The position numbers and the translations under genes were made by a program. Below are positions 6,221 to 14,033 of a stretch of DNA of 14,576 bases, piece after piece. Under the pieces are notes generated by a model. It did no database searches, had not been told where the DNA came from, and saw only the letters and a list, made by a program, of their open reading frames with translations. Origin of the DNA: CALARM01 sp964431735 (GTDB taxonomy: Bacteria > Vulcanimicrobiota > SpSt-956 > JAKJGF01); assembly GCA_964431735.1 (NCBI GenBank), contig CAYSLJ010000171.1, positions 1 to 14,576 on the forward strand, read 5' to 3'. How positions within the stretch are numbered: position 1 is the stretch's first letter; each line of letters begins with the position of its first letter.

Positions 6221-7561
6221 TTATCCTGATTGTAAGAGCTTTTCTATATCCTTTATTTCTTCTTTCACTTCTTCCGTAAGTTTCTGACTTTCAATTTTTC
6301 CCATGAGGGCCTTTGTTTTTTTATCAAATAGCTGTGTTCTTTTTGCTCCTATATGTCCTATTCTGGAGAGATTGCACAGCACATCTGCAGCCTGCACAAT
6401 AGCCAGTTGTTTCAGGCAATTAGGATTTTGAACCGGTTCCAGATCATGATGAAACTGGGCAGCATTGATTATCTGCTCAGGAAGTTGCCATTGTTCAAGG
6501 GTCATTCTTCCTACTTCACAGTGATCAACACCGAAAAATTCCTTTTCTGCATCAATAAGGAGTAATGGATTTTCTCTCACTTTTCTTACAACTTCTTCAT
6601 ATTGTTCAGGAAGACTTACATATAAAATTACTTTACCTATATCATGCATCATACCGAGCATAAACATTTCATCCTGAGAAAATCCTTTTTCTCTGGCAAG
6701 GAGTTTTGCAAATACTCCTGTACCGAGCGAGTGGTACCAGAGTTGTTTGAAGAGTTCTTTTTTTCTTATTTTCTGAAACAGAGTCGATGAAGATGCCTGG
6801 GCAACTATCTGTTTTGCTCTGTCGAGGCCCAGCATATTCAGAGCTTTTACTACATTGAATATCTTCTGTGAAAGTCCGTAATAAGGAGAATTGGCGACCT
6901 GAATTATCTTTAATGACAGAGCCGGGTCATTCTGAATTATTTTTCCCATTTGTTTGAAATTTGAACTGCTTATAGAGTTATCTCTGTCAAACATGAGGGA
7001 AAAAAATGAAAAACCCTGGATACTCAGATCATATATTACACTTCTGATTTTCATTAAATTTTCTTTTTTTCTAATATCTTCTCCCTGCTTTTTTTTAGAT
7101 TGAAGCATTATGTCTGCAATTCTTGCGGCATGGTCATGTGGAGGTAATTCTTTCTTATGGCCGGTTAACTTCACTTCTTTCTCTACTACAGAAGGTTTTA
7201 CGGTAATTTCTGTTTGCAGTTCTGTTTTTCCCTGCTCTTTCTTTTCCTTTTGAAGTTCTGTTTTTTCCTGTAGCCTTATTTCCGGTTGAAGTTCAATTTT
7301 TTGTAACGATCTTACATAACGGGGATCCATTGTAGAAAGACCTATATTTGTTATTGAAATAACCTCTTTGTTATCCTGTGATGGAGGTGGTTTGTGTGGC
7401 TCTGTCTCAGGTACAGGTGTTTTTTCTTCTTTTTCCTCTATAGCTTCCGGCGAATCGTCACCTTTATCAAAAAACACCCATACAGATCCATCCTGTTCTT
7501 TTTCCCACTGGCCGCCGAAGTATACCTTTTCTACTTTACTCTTTTTTTCTTTATTATCCAT
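6221..7561 (-). CDS. HDOD domain protein with charged N-terminal extension
   Basis: The 446-aa protein ends in an HDOD domain (about 175-375), a metal-dependent phosphohydrolase-like fold usually used in signalling rather than catalysis. Visible motifs are NDPALSLKIIQVANSPYYGL (211-230), WYHSLGTGVFAKLLA (275-289), MMHDIGKVILY (304-314, with the His306-Asp307 pair) and FHH (370-372). Before it lies an unusual extension. A short ordered-looking N-terminus, EKVYFGGQWEKEQDGSVWVF (11-30), is followed by about 100 residues of Glu/Lys/Gln/Pro-rich sequence, probably disordered or partly coiled (ELQKEKKEQGKTELQ at 102-116). The ATG lies 15 bp after the upstream gene's stop, and the weak ribosome site AAAAGGG (7571-7577) abuts that stop, suggesting translational coupling. 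HDOD proteins often work with sensor kinases or cyclic-di-GMP circuits. Here it sits directly upstream of a hybrid kinase. Confidence 0.9.
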   Translation of the reverse strand: MDNKEKKSKVEKVYFGGQWEKEQDGSVWVFFDKGDDSPEAIEEKEEKTPVPETEPHKPPPSQDNKEVISITNIGLSTMDPRYVRSLQKIELQPEIRLQEKTELQKEKKEQGKTELQTEITVKPSVVEKEVKLTGHKKELPPHDHAARIADIMLQSKKKQGEDIRKKENLMKIRSVIYDLSIQGFSFFSLMFDRDNSISSSNFKQMGKIIQNDPALSLKIIQVANSPYYGLSQKIFNVVKALNMLGLDRAKQIVAQASSSTLFQKIRKKELFKQLWYHSLGTGVFAKLLAREKGFSQDEMFMLGMMHDIGKVILYVSLPEQYEEVVRKVRENPLLLIDAEKEFFGVDHCEVGRMTLEQWQLPEQIINAAQFHHDLEPVQNPNCLKQLAIVQAADVLCNLSRIGHIGAKRTQLFDKKTKALMGKIESQKLTEEVKEEIKDIEKLLQSG

Positions 7562-7576
7562 CAGAAAAAACCCTTT

Positions 7577-9229
7577 TTATACTTTTTCCGGAGAACTGAC
7601 TTTCTTCCGGGGAAAATACTTGATAATTAATAATTGTCTCAAATATTTCAACATATGTTCTATATCATCTTTAAGATCTTTATGGTCCTTCCAGTTTATC
7701 TGTACAGGTTTTTCTATTTTAAAAAAACTATAAGGAGTATCTACACGTACTGTTTCTACATCAAGATTGATGTTCTGTATATTTGATAATAATCTGTAGT
7801 AAAGATCATCATTAATATGTCTGTAACATTGAGGTTTTCCTGATTTATATTCTCTGCAAAGGTCCGGCTTGAAGGCATGAACCGAACAATAATAAAGGTC
7901 AAGATCGCCTTTTTTCAAAAAAATACATCTGTGTTTATTAGTTTCTTTATCCAGAGTTTTTTTCATAGTAACACTGCCGGGATTCCAGCTATAGCGGGGA
8001 GGGCCTGTACAGGTTTCTCTGAATTCTGTTTCTGTCATGTTCAATTCATCTGCCAGTCTTCTTATGTCAGAAGGTTCTATTTCAACAATAAATATGGTGC
8101 AACAATCACCGCACATATAGCATCTGGGAATAAAATTATCCATTATTCTGGGAAAATTTTCTCTTATGACTGAATATAATCTTTTTGTAAAATCTTTTAC
8201 ATGTTTTCCCAGTGATTTATCTGCAGAATAATTTATAGAGTAATTATATTCTATGTCATCTACTGTATAGGTTAAATTCATAGTTAGAGGGCAGAACATA
8301 ATGGATTTGAGAGAAAAATTATCAACAGAGAATAAATCATATCTCTCTGTTATATCTTCAGTTTCTTCGTGAGCACCGGATAAGGTTTCATTTCTATTAA
8401 GATTTTCCAGTTCTATTCTTGAAATTCTTGTCCACAGTTCTTCCAGTTCACCTGAATAAGATATTCTCTGATTCCAGATAGTAGTGAGCATTTCTTTCAA
8501 CGTATGGACATTTTTCATAAAATAGTCGTAAGAAATTTTTCCTTCTTCTACATCCTGAATGATCTCTTTTAATTTCCCAAGGGCAGTCTTTACTTTATTT
8601 GCTTCTTCATTCTTTATGGAAGCCATTGTTGATAACAGTTCGGAAAAATTAGGCTTCAGTTCCTCAATAATCGGAAGATCTCTATAAAACTGTCCTGATT
8701 TTAACTGAAAGAAGATTTTTTCATTTACTATGTCCAGATATTTAATTTCTTCTATCAAATCATTGCTATCCTTTATACAGATAGGGGATGTGGACAGGTA
8801 TAAACGGCAGGATTGGGGGCGGGCATCGTAGATTTTACATTTATATCTTCCGGCAGGTTTTTGTTCCAGAAAAGGACATTTGCCATCTTCCAGTTTAATA
8901 AAACCATCGTATTCGGACCATGTTCCTGCAGGAATAAGGTATTTTCTATGGAATTCTTTTTCTGTCATACCTGACGCTGTGGAAAGGTGAAAAAGGTCAT
9001 TCCCTGTTACAAGTATATCGTCTCTCCTGCAGCAATTACCGCATTGAGAGCAATAGTTGCAAAAATAAGAACTATATAAATTCACGAAAGACGTTATAAA
9101 CTTGATTACTTTTTCTCTTAGAATAGATATATCACCATAATTAATCGGCATCCCATCTTCCTGGAGGGATTCATAAACTGTCATCTTTCTGTTTTCAAAC
9201 CTTATTTTCTTTATCTTATCTATGTTCAT
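7577..9229 (-). CDS. Protein with two YkgJ-type cysteine-cluster (zinc/iron chelatase-like) domains
   Basis: The 550-aa protein contains two copies of the YkgJ (CxxCxxCC) cluster domain. Copy 1 has C57, C60, C63, C66 and C67 (CNYCSQCGNCC), then C118, C131 and C141. Copy 2 has C370, C373, C376 and C377 (CYMCGDCC), then C435, C448, C458 and C468. The blocks following each cluster match between copies: a helix after the cluster (MTEKEF / MTETEF), then a Cys-Pro-Phe or Cys-Ile-Phe strand, then a C-x-(I/V)-(Y/H) and RP/KP...C signature. Such clusters are thought to bind Zn or an Fe-S centre, but their biochemical role is poorly known. The middle (about 150-360) is helical and carries no recognised domain. 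No signal peptide is seen. It starts 9 bp after the HEAT gene's stop and ends 15 bp before the HDOD gene. Single-domain family members are usually 100-250 aa, so this is a large two-domain version. Confidence 0.85.
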   Translation of the reverse strand: MNIDKIKKIRFENRKMTVYESLQEDGMPINYGDISILREKVIKFITSFVNLYSSYFCNYCSQCGNCCRRDDILVTGNDLFHLSTASGMTEKEFHRKYLIPAGTWSEYDGFIKLEDGKCPFLEQKPAGRYKCKIYDARPQSCRLYLSTSPICIKDSNDLIEEIKYLDIVNEKIFFQLKSGQFYRDLPIIEELKPNFSELLSTMASIKNEEANKVKTALGKLKEIIQDVEEGKISYDYFMKNVHTLKEMLTTIWNQRISYSGELEELWTRISRIELENLNRNETLSGAHEETEDITERYDLFSVDNFSLKSIMFCPLTMNLTYTVDDIEYNYSINYSADKSLGKHVKDFTKRLYSVIRENFPRIMDNFIPRCYMCGDCCTIFIVEIEPSDIRRLADELNMTETEFRETCTGPPRYSWNPGSVTMKKTLDKETNKHRCIFLKKGDLDLYYCSVHAFKPDLCREYKSGKPQCYRHINDDLYYRLLSNIQNINLDVETVRVDTPYSFFKIEKPVQINWKDHKDLKDDIEHMLKYLRQLLIIKYFPRKKVSSPEKV

Positions 9230-9238
9230 ATCATAAAC

Positions 9239-11765
9239 TCACTTGCTGTATTTTATTTTGCTGTATGCCCAGGCAGATTTTTTGCGAACATCGGCGTTCT
9301 TTTCTTCTTTAATTGAACGTAAAAGCCAGTCTGCGGAATCTCTGGCCTTTATGGCTACAAGTGTTTCTGCCGCGAGAATTCTCATCTCTGCAACAGGATC
9401 TTCCAGAAGAATTCTGCTCACTGCATGGGAAATACGGCTGTCCGACATAAGAGAAAGGCTTGTAATGGCATCTTTTCTCTCTTCAAGGGAAGAACCGTTA
9501 TTTAAAATATTCAAAAGTCTCTCTACTTCTCCCTGACTCTGTTCAGTTACCGGAATTCTTTCTTTTACCGGTTCATCATCCGAAATAACTAATTCCTCTA
9601 AAGACAATTTCTTTGTTGAAAGTTTTCTTGAACCTTTCACGATTTCTTCGGATATTTTTACAGGGTCTTTCTCTTCTTTTTTTTCTTCCTCTTTATCAAA
9701 AATTCCAATCTCTGAGAGAGATAATTTCTTTGTTGATAGTTTACCGGGCTTAATTTCTTCCTCCACCGGAGGTTCTTCCGGCGGTTCTTCAATGCTGATT
9801 TCGTCTTCCTCCACCGGAGGTTCTTCCGGCGGTTCTTCAATGCTGATTTCGTCTTCCTNNNNNNNNNNNNNNNNNNNNNNNNNNNNNNNNNNNNNNNNNN
9901 NNNNNNNNNNNNNNNNNNNNNNNNNNNNNNNNNNNNNNNNNNNNNNNNNNNNNNNNNNCCACAGGAGGTTCTTCCGGCGGTTCTTCAATGCTGATTTCAT
10001 CTTCTTCTACTGGAGGTTCTTCTATAACAGGTTTTTCTTCTTTTAATTCCGGCACTGGTTTTGTTTCTATTTCCATTTTATCCTGAAGTTCCTGACGTAT
10101 TTCCAGATCTTCCAGAACCTGAGCTATGTGCAATAATTTATCCAGTAGATCCTGATTCCCGTCATACTGGGCAATCTGAATTTCTTCTTCCAGAATAGTA
10201 AAGAAATACAGATTGATTTTTTTCTTGAATGCCCTTGCAATACCTACAAGGTCCAGACCTGACGATAAAATTAATTTTTCCAGTATTTTAAGTTGTTGTT
10301 CCTCATCAACGGCCTCTACCGGGGAAGATGATTCAATATGAGAAGGGATTTTTTCTTCCTGAATAACTGTATCTGTAGAAGGTATAATTTCCTGAGCCGC
10401 TTGTTCTGGTATTACCGGGGCAGGCCTTACATTGAGATTATCAAGTATTTGCAATACATAACTTAAACTGTCAACTCTTTCCTGATTGTTGCCTGAAAGA
10501 GCCATCTTTTTTTCTTCATCGAGCATATTGAAGAATGGGCCGGTAAATTTTTCTTTATTCTTTTTTACAAGTATAATAAGTTCCAGGTCTGAAGATGAAG
10601 TCAGTTGCTCTAAAAGTTCTATATCTTCCTGAGGATAAACAGGGGGGCTTTCTTCGATAAATGCCTCCTGCACGTCTGTAACCTCCATATCAGTTCCGTA
10701 GATTTCCGGCGTTTCTTCATATATTTCGGCTGTATGTTTTACCCTGAGATTATCCAGGATTTGAGATATATAGCTCAATGTATCCACTCTTTCCCTGTTA
10801 CCCGTTGCTATAGCTTTGTCTATTTCTCTGTCTACCATGCTGAAAAATTCGTTATTCAGTTTATGTTTATTATTTTTTACAAGCATGATAAGTTCCATGT
10901 TTGAAGATGAAGCCAGTTGTTCCAAGAATTCATCCTTCTGCTCTTTTTCAGGTTCCATATAGTCTTCAATAACTTCCGGCTCCAGGGGAACTTCCTGCTG
11001 TGGAATGTCTTCCTGTGACACTTCTTTCTCCAGGATTTCTTCCTGTAGAATGTCTTTCTGTGGCTTTATATGCAGATTTTCAAGTATTTGAGAAATATAG
11101 GCGAGATTATTTGCTCTTTTCTGATTCCCCTGTGTGATAGATCTGTGTTTTTCTTCTTCAAGAAATATAAAGAAATCATTGTCAAAATTATCTTTATATT
11201 GTTTAACCAGTGAAATTCGTTCCATATCTGAAGCTGAGAGCAGTTTGTTCAGGAGACTCTCTCCTGTGTCCTGAATATCTTCTTCCAGTTCTTCGCTTTT
11301 TACATCTTTAAAGAATTGCTTTATATCTTTTGCTTTTTCTTTTTCTTCCTGTACTTCTTTAAGACGACTTAAAGCTTTCAGTGCGGCATCGCGAACATAT
11401 TTCTTACTATCTCTCATGCTGGCCTGAATAAGGCTCTGTACACAGGCCATATCACCTGTTTCTCCGAGTTCTACAGCTGCTTCTTTCCTGTCATTGGGGA
11501 ATTCTCCGTTAAGGAGAATATCTATTAATTCATGAACCGGTTTTTCTTTTTTCTTCTCTTCCTTCTTATTTTCTGCTTTTAATATGATACTTCTGTCCAC
11601 TAAAGAGACTAAAATTTCTTTGCAATTTTTACAGTATAAATCACCGGGTTTACTTATTATATATTTATTTATTATAAAGCAGAAAGGACATTCAAGTTCA
11701 AAATCTTCAGTAAAATCCTGTTTAAAACTGTCTCCTTTTTTATCAATAAATATTTCTAATTCCAT
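9239..11765 (-). CDS. Zinc-ribbon/HEAT protein with four ~64-aa helical repeats and a collapsed 48-bp tandem repeat (interrupted by assembly gap)
   Basis: This is one gene split by a 100-N gap (9859-9958). Removing the Ns restores a single frame of 808 codons plus stop. From the N-terminus: a zinc ribbon (C26, C29, C45, C48); a HEAT-like pair (about 77-137, DRKEAAVELGETGD then YVRDAALKALSRL); four copies of a ~64-aa helical repeat at 171-233, 279-342, 383-447 and 493-556, each ending in (I/V)xQ(I/V)L(D/E)(N/D)L; an acidic Pro-rich tandem repeat (EEPPEEPPVEEDEISI units); two copies of KLSTKKLSL; and C-terminal HEAT-like repeats in the last ~97 residues. It is probably a cytoplasmic scaffold. 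It is first in the four-gene operon, with a strong promoter at 11834-11862. The start ATG has a poor ribosome site: AAGGGAG lies 26 nt away. An in-frame TAA 6 nt upstream rules out earlier starts. Confidence 0.85.
9716..9742 (-). repeat. First copy of the duplicated KLSTKKLSL motif
   Basis: These nine codons encode KLSTKKLSL, followed by SEIGIFD. A second copy lies 90 bp further along the gene at 9599-9625 (RKLSTKKLSL, then EELVISDD). The copies share only part of their DNA sequence (synonymous differences), so the peptide looks conserved while the DNA has drifted. They sit in otherwise charged, probably disordered sequence and may be a repeated short linear binding motif. Confidence 0.6.
9756..10023 (-). 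repeat. 48-bp coding tandem repeat (16-aa unit), incompletely assembled
   Basis: The units at 9756-9803 and 9804-9851 are identical. A third starts at 9852-9858, is broken by the N run, and resumes at 9959-9999. The two pieces are 7 and 41 bp, which sum to exactly one 48-bp unit with two differences from the others. A degenerate half unit follows at 10000-10023. Each unit encodes a 16-residue acidic Pro-rich block (EEPPEEPPV EEDEISI). Identical internal units with a worn edge unit suggest recent expansion by slippage or unequal recombination, so the true copy number is unknown. Confidence 0.92.
9859..9958. other. Assembly gap (100 Ns)
   Basis: Exactly 100 Ns, the usual placeholder for a gap of unknown size, sit inside the 48-bp tandem repeat. 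The flanking pieces join in repeat register with zero inserted bases, so the missing DNA should be a whole number of 48-bp units. The apparent frameshift across the gap is an artefact, because 100 is not a multiple of 3. Confidence 0.97.
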
Positions 11766-11833
11766 AAGTACTTATGCTATAAAGGCATATACTCCCTTCT
11801 CAAAGATAGGTACAAATAAATATTGATGTGAAA

Positions 11834-11862
11834 ATTATATCATCTAACACTGTGAATAGCAA
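11834..11862 (-). promoter_or_regulatory. Predicted sigma-70-type promoter of the four-gene HEAT-YkgJ-HDOD-kinase operon
   Basis: On the minus strand TTGCTA (11862-11857, 4 of 6 consensus) and a perfect TATAAT (11839-11834) are separated by exactly 17 bp. Transcription would start near 11827, giving a leader of about 60 nt before the ATG at 11765. It lies just beyond the groEL terminator, so the operon can be expressed independently of groESL. Confidence 0.7.
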
Positions 11863-11880
11863 ATAAAATTATATTAATAA

Positions 11881-11912
11881 AAAAAAAACAGGCCGTGAGG
11901 CCTGTTTTTTTT
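11881..11912 (-). terminator. Rho-independent terminator after groEL
   Basis: A perfect 14-bp inverted repeat (11881-11894 and 11899-11912) with a 4-nt loop has the GC-rich core ACAGGCC/GGCCTGT and A and T tracts on its two sides. Read on the minus strand it begins 9 nt after the groEL stop and ends in a T run. The symmetry means it would also work on the plus strand, although no plus-strand gene ends here. Confidence 0.9.
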
Positions 11913-11920
11913 AAAAAGGA

Positions 11921-13606
11921 TTAATACATTCCACCCATTCCGCCGGGCATACCACCGGGAGGCATTCCGCCTGGCATACCGCCTTTTTCCTTCTCAGGAA
12001 CATCGGTGATAAGAGTTTCTGTGGTAAGTAACATAGAAGCAATACTTGATGCATTCTGGAGAGCTGAACGTGTAACTTTTGCAGGATCGATTATACCTCT
12101 TTCGAACATACTGGTATAATCACCTTTCTGTGCATCATAGCCATGTCCTACTTTACCGTTTTCTGCATGAATGGCTTTTACTTTCTGAACTATTACAGAA
12201 CCTTCTTCTCCGGCATTTATTGCAATCTGTCTTGTAGGCTCTTCAAGGGCTTTCTTTACGATATTTATACCTACTTCAAATTCATGGGATTCTTCTTTAT
12301 TTAAATCTGTCGGTTTTTCAATCTTTTCAAGAGCAGGGAGACAGTTGATGAGAACTGTTCCGCCGCCTGCTACAACGCCTTCTTCCACTGCTGCTCTGGT
12401 AGCAGAGAGGGCATCTTCCATTCTGTGTTTTTTCTCTTTCAGTTCTGTTTCTGTAGCTGCGCCAACTTTTATGACTGCTACTCCGCCTGCCAGTTTTGCA
12501 AGTCTTTCCTGGAGTTTTTCTCTGTCGAAATCAGAATCTGATTCTTTTATTGCTCTCTTTATCTGGTCGATTCTGGCTTTAATCTGTTCTGGCTCGCCTT
12601 TACCTTCGATTATAGTGGTATTTTCTTTGGAAACTTTAACTCTTGTTGCCTGGCCGAGCATTTCCAGTTTTGTATTTTCCAGTTTCAGACCGAGTTCTTC
12701 AGATACTACCTGACCCTTTGTGAGTATGGCTATATCTTTCAGCATTTCTTTTCTTCTGTCACCAAATCCGGGGGCTTTTACTGCAACACAGGTCAGAGTG
12801 CCTCTGAGTTTGTTGACTATCATTGTTGCAAGGGCTTCACCTTCAACGTCTTCACTTATTATAAGAAGTGGTTTATTGTGCTGAACAATGAGTTCAAGTA
12901 TGGGAAGAAGATCGTTTATAGCGGATATCTTCTTTTCACAGATCAGAATGTATGGCTCTTCAAGAATGGCTTCCATATTTTCAGGATCTGTTACCATATA
13001 AGGAGAAATATAACCTTTGTCGAACTGCATACCTTCAACCTGTTCAAGGCTTGTTCTCATTGTTTTGGATTCTTCTACTGTAATGACTCCGTCTTTACCT
13101 ACAGCTTCCATTGCATCTGCTATGATATTTCCGATAGAACTATCGTTATTGGCAGCAATTGATGCAACCTGGGCTATTTTTTCTCTTGTTTCTACATTTA
13201 CAGAGAGTTTCTTTATTTCTTCTACTACTACTTCTACAGCTTTATCTATACCTTTCTTTAAACCCATCGGGTTTGCTCCTGCTGCTACGTTTTTCATACC
13301 TTCTCTTATCATAGCCTGGGCAAGAACTGTTGCTGTAGTTGTGCCGTCACCGGCGACATCGTTGGTCTGGGAAGCTACTTCTTTTACAAGCTGTGCTCCC
13401 ATATTTTCAAATGGATCTTCCAATTCTATCTCTTTTGCCACTGTAACACCATCTTTTGTTATTACGGGGGAACCGAATTTTTTGTCTACTACCACGTTGC
13501 GTCCGCGGGGACCAAGGGTAATTTTAACAGCGTCTGCCAGAGCATTTGCTCCGCGTTCTAAAGCTCTTCTTGCTTTTTCGTCATATACTATTTGTTTTGC
13601 AGCCAT
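11921..13606 (-). CDS. groEL: GroEL (60-kDa chaperonin)
   Basis: This 561-aa protein is a complete chaperonin subunit that folds proteins in an ATP-driven double ring capped by GroES. The ATP site is intact: LGPRGRNVV (31-39), KDGVT (51-55) and GDGTTTATVLAQAM (86-99), with the catalytic Asp at the MEDALSATRAAVEEGVVAGGG block. The C-terminus has the usual Gly/Met-rich tail (repeats of GGMP, ending GGMGGMY). It is some 10-15 residues longer than typical, mainly around the loop KIEKPTDLNKEESHEF and near HAENGKVGHG. A strong ribosome site AAGGAGG (13616-13622) precedes the ATG. It lies 29 bp after groES in the classic order, under the CIRCE-like operator upstream of groES, and is followed by a strong terminator. 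Confidence 0.98.
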   Translation of the reverse strand: MAAKQIVYDEKARRALERGANALADAVKITLGPRGRNVVVDKKFGSPVITKDGVTVAKEIELEDPFENMGAQLVKEVASQTNDVAGDGTTTATVLAQAMIREGMKNVAAGANPMGLKKGIDKAVEVVVEEIKKLSVNVETREKIAQVASIAANNDSSIGNIIADAMEAVGKDGVITVEESKTMRTSLEQVEGMQFDKGYISPYMVTDPENMEAILEEPYILICEKKISAINDLLPILELIVQHNKPLLIISEDVEGEALATMIVNKLRGTLTCVAVKAPGFGDRRKEMLKDIAILTKGQVVSEELGLKLENTKLEMLGQATRVKVSKENTTIIEGKGEPEQIKARIDQIKRAIKESDSDFDREKLQERLAKLAGGVAVIKVGAATETELKEKKHRMEDALSATRAAVEEGVVAGGGTVLINCLPALEKIEKPTDLNKEESHEFEVGINIVKKALEEPTRQIAINAGEEGSVIVQKVKAIHAENGKVGHGYDAQKGDYTSMFERGIIDPAKVTRSALQNASSIASMLLTTETLITDVPEKEKGGMPGGMPPGGMPGGMGGMY

Positions 13607-13635
13607 AATATTAATCCTCCTTCAAAATAATAAAT

Positions 13636-13923
13636 TTATTTAACTATAGCCAGTACATCTTTTTCACTGAGTATAAGATATTCTTTACCATCTATCTTTA
13701 CTTCTGTTCCGGAATATTTACCATATATAATAGAATCTCCGACTTTTACCTGCATCGGGAGTTTCTTACCTTCTTCAGTGAGTTTTCCTTCGCCTGCGGC
13801 GAGGACTTTACCTTCCTGGGGTTTCTCCTTAGCAGTATCAGGCAGATATAATCCGCTTGCAGTCTTTTCTTCGTGAGTTTTTGGTTCTACTATTAATCGA
13901 TCTCCTAATGGTAGTAAATTCAT
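13636..13923 (-). CDS. groES: GroES (10-kDa co-chaperonin)
   Basis: This 95-aa protein is the full-length lid that caps GroEL. It begins MNLLPLGDRLIVEP, has the mobile loop EEKTASGLYLPDTAKEKP (18-35) that binds GroEL, then GKVLAAGEGK, VKVGDSIIYGKYSGTEVKIDG and the final strand YLILSEKDVLAIV. The ribosome site AAAGGAGGT (13931-13939) is near-perfect. Upstream are a CIRCE-like operator and a promoter; downstream is groEL at 29 bp. Confidence 0.98.
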   Translation of the reverse strand: MNLLPLGDRLIVEPKTHEEKTASGLYLPDTAKEKPQEGKVLAAGEGKLTEEGKKLPMQVKVGDSIIYGKYSGTEVKIDGKEYLILSEKDVLAIVK

Positions 13924-13944
13924 AATTCAAACCTCCTTTAATTT

Positions 13945-13971
13945 TTGGCAGTCTAATTGTTTGATTGCTAA
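13945..13971 (-). promoter_or_regulatory. CIRCE-like HrcA operator
   Basis: On the minus strand TTAGCAATC-N9-GACTGCCAA matches the CIRCE consensus TTAGCACTC-N9-GAGTGCTAA at 15 of 18 arm positions, with exactly 9 nt between arms. It lies between the predicted start of transcription (about 13974) and the groES ribosome site, which is the usual position for this heat-shock operator bound by HrcA. The arms are imperfect, so binding may be weaker than for consensus sites. No hrcA gene is in the window. Confidence 0.8.
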
Positions 13972-13980
13972 GTAAAAAGT

Positions 13981-14009
13981 ATTTTAAAATATGTCCAATG
14001 GAAAATCAA
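13981..14009 (-). promoter_or_regulatory. Predicted sigma-70-type promoter of groESL
   Basis: On the minus strand TTGATT (14009-14004, 4 of 6) and TAAAAT (13986-13981, 5 of 6) are 17 bp apart. The predicted start near 13974 places the CIRCE-like operator immediately downstream, which supports the assignment. A-rich sequence farther upstream could act as an UP element. Confidence 0.65.
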
Positions 14010-14033
14010 GCTCATTTAAAAAGAATTAGCATA

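Noticed and set aside
9837..11765. Frameshift or gene break in the HEAT protein
   Set aside because: The frame change coincides with a 100-N placeholder inside a 48-bp repeat. Removing the Ns restores the frame exactly, so there is no evidence of a pseudogene.
12345..13643. Long plus-strand open frames opposite groEL
   Set aside because: They are mirror frames of a highly conserved chaperonin gene; their Ser/Ala/Thr-rich translations are typical of antisense reading.
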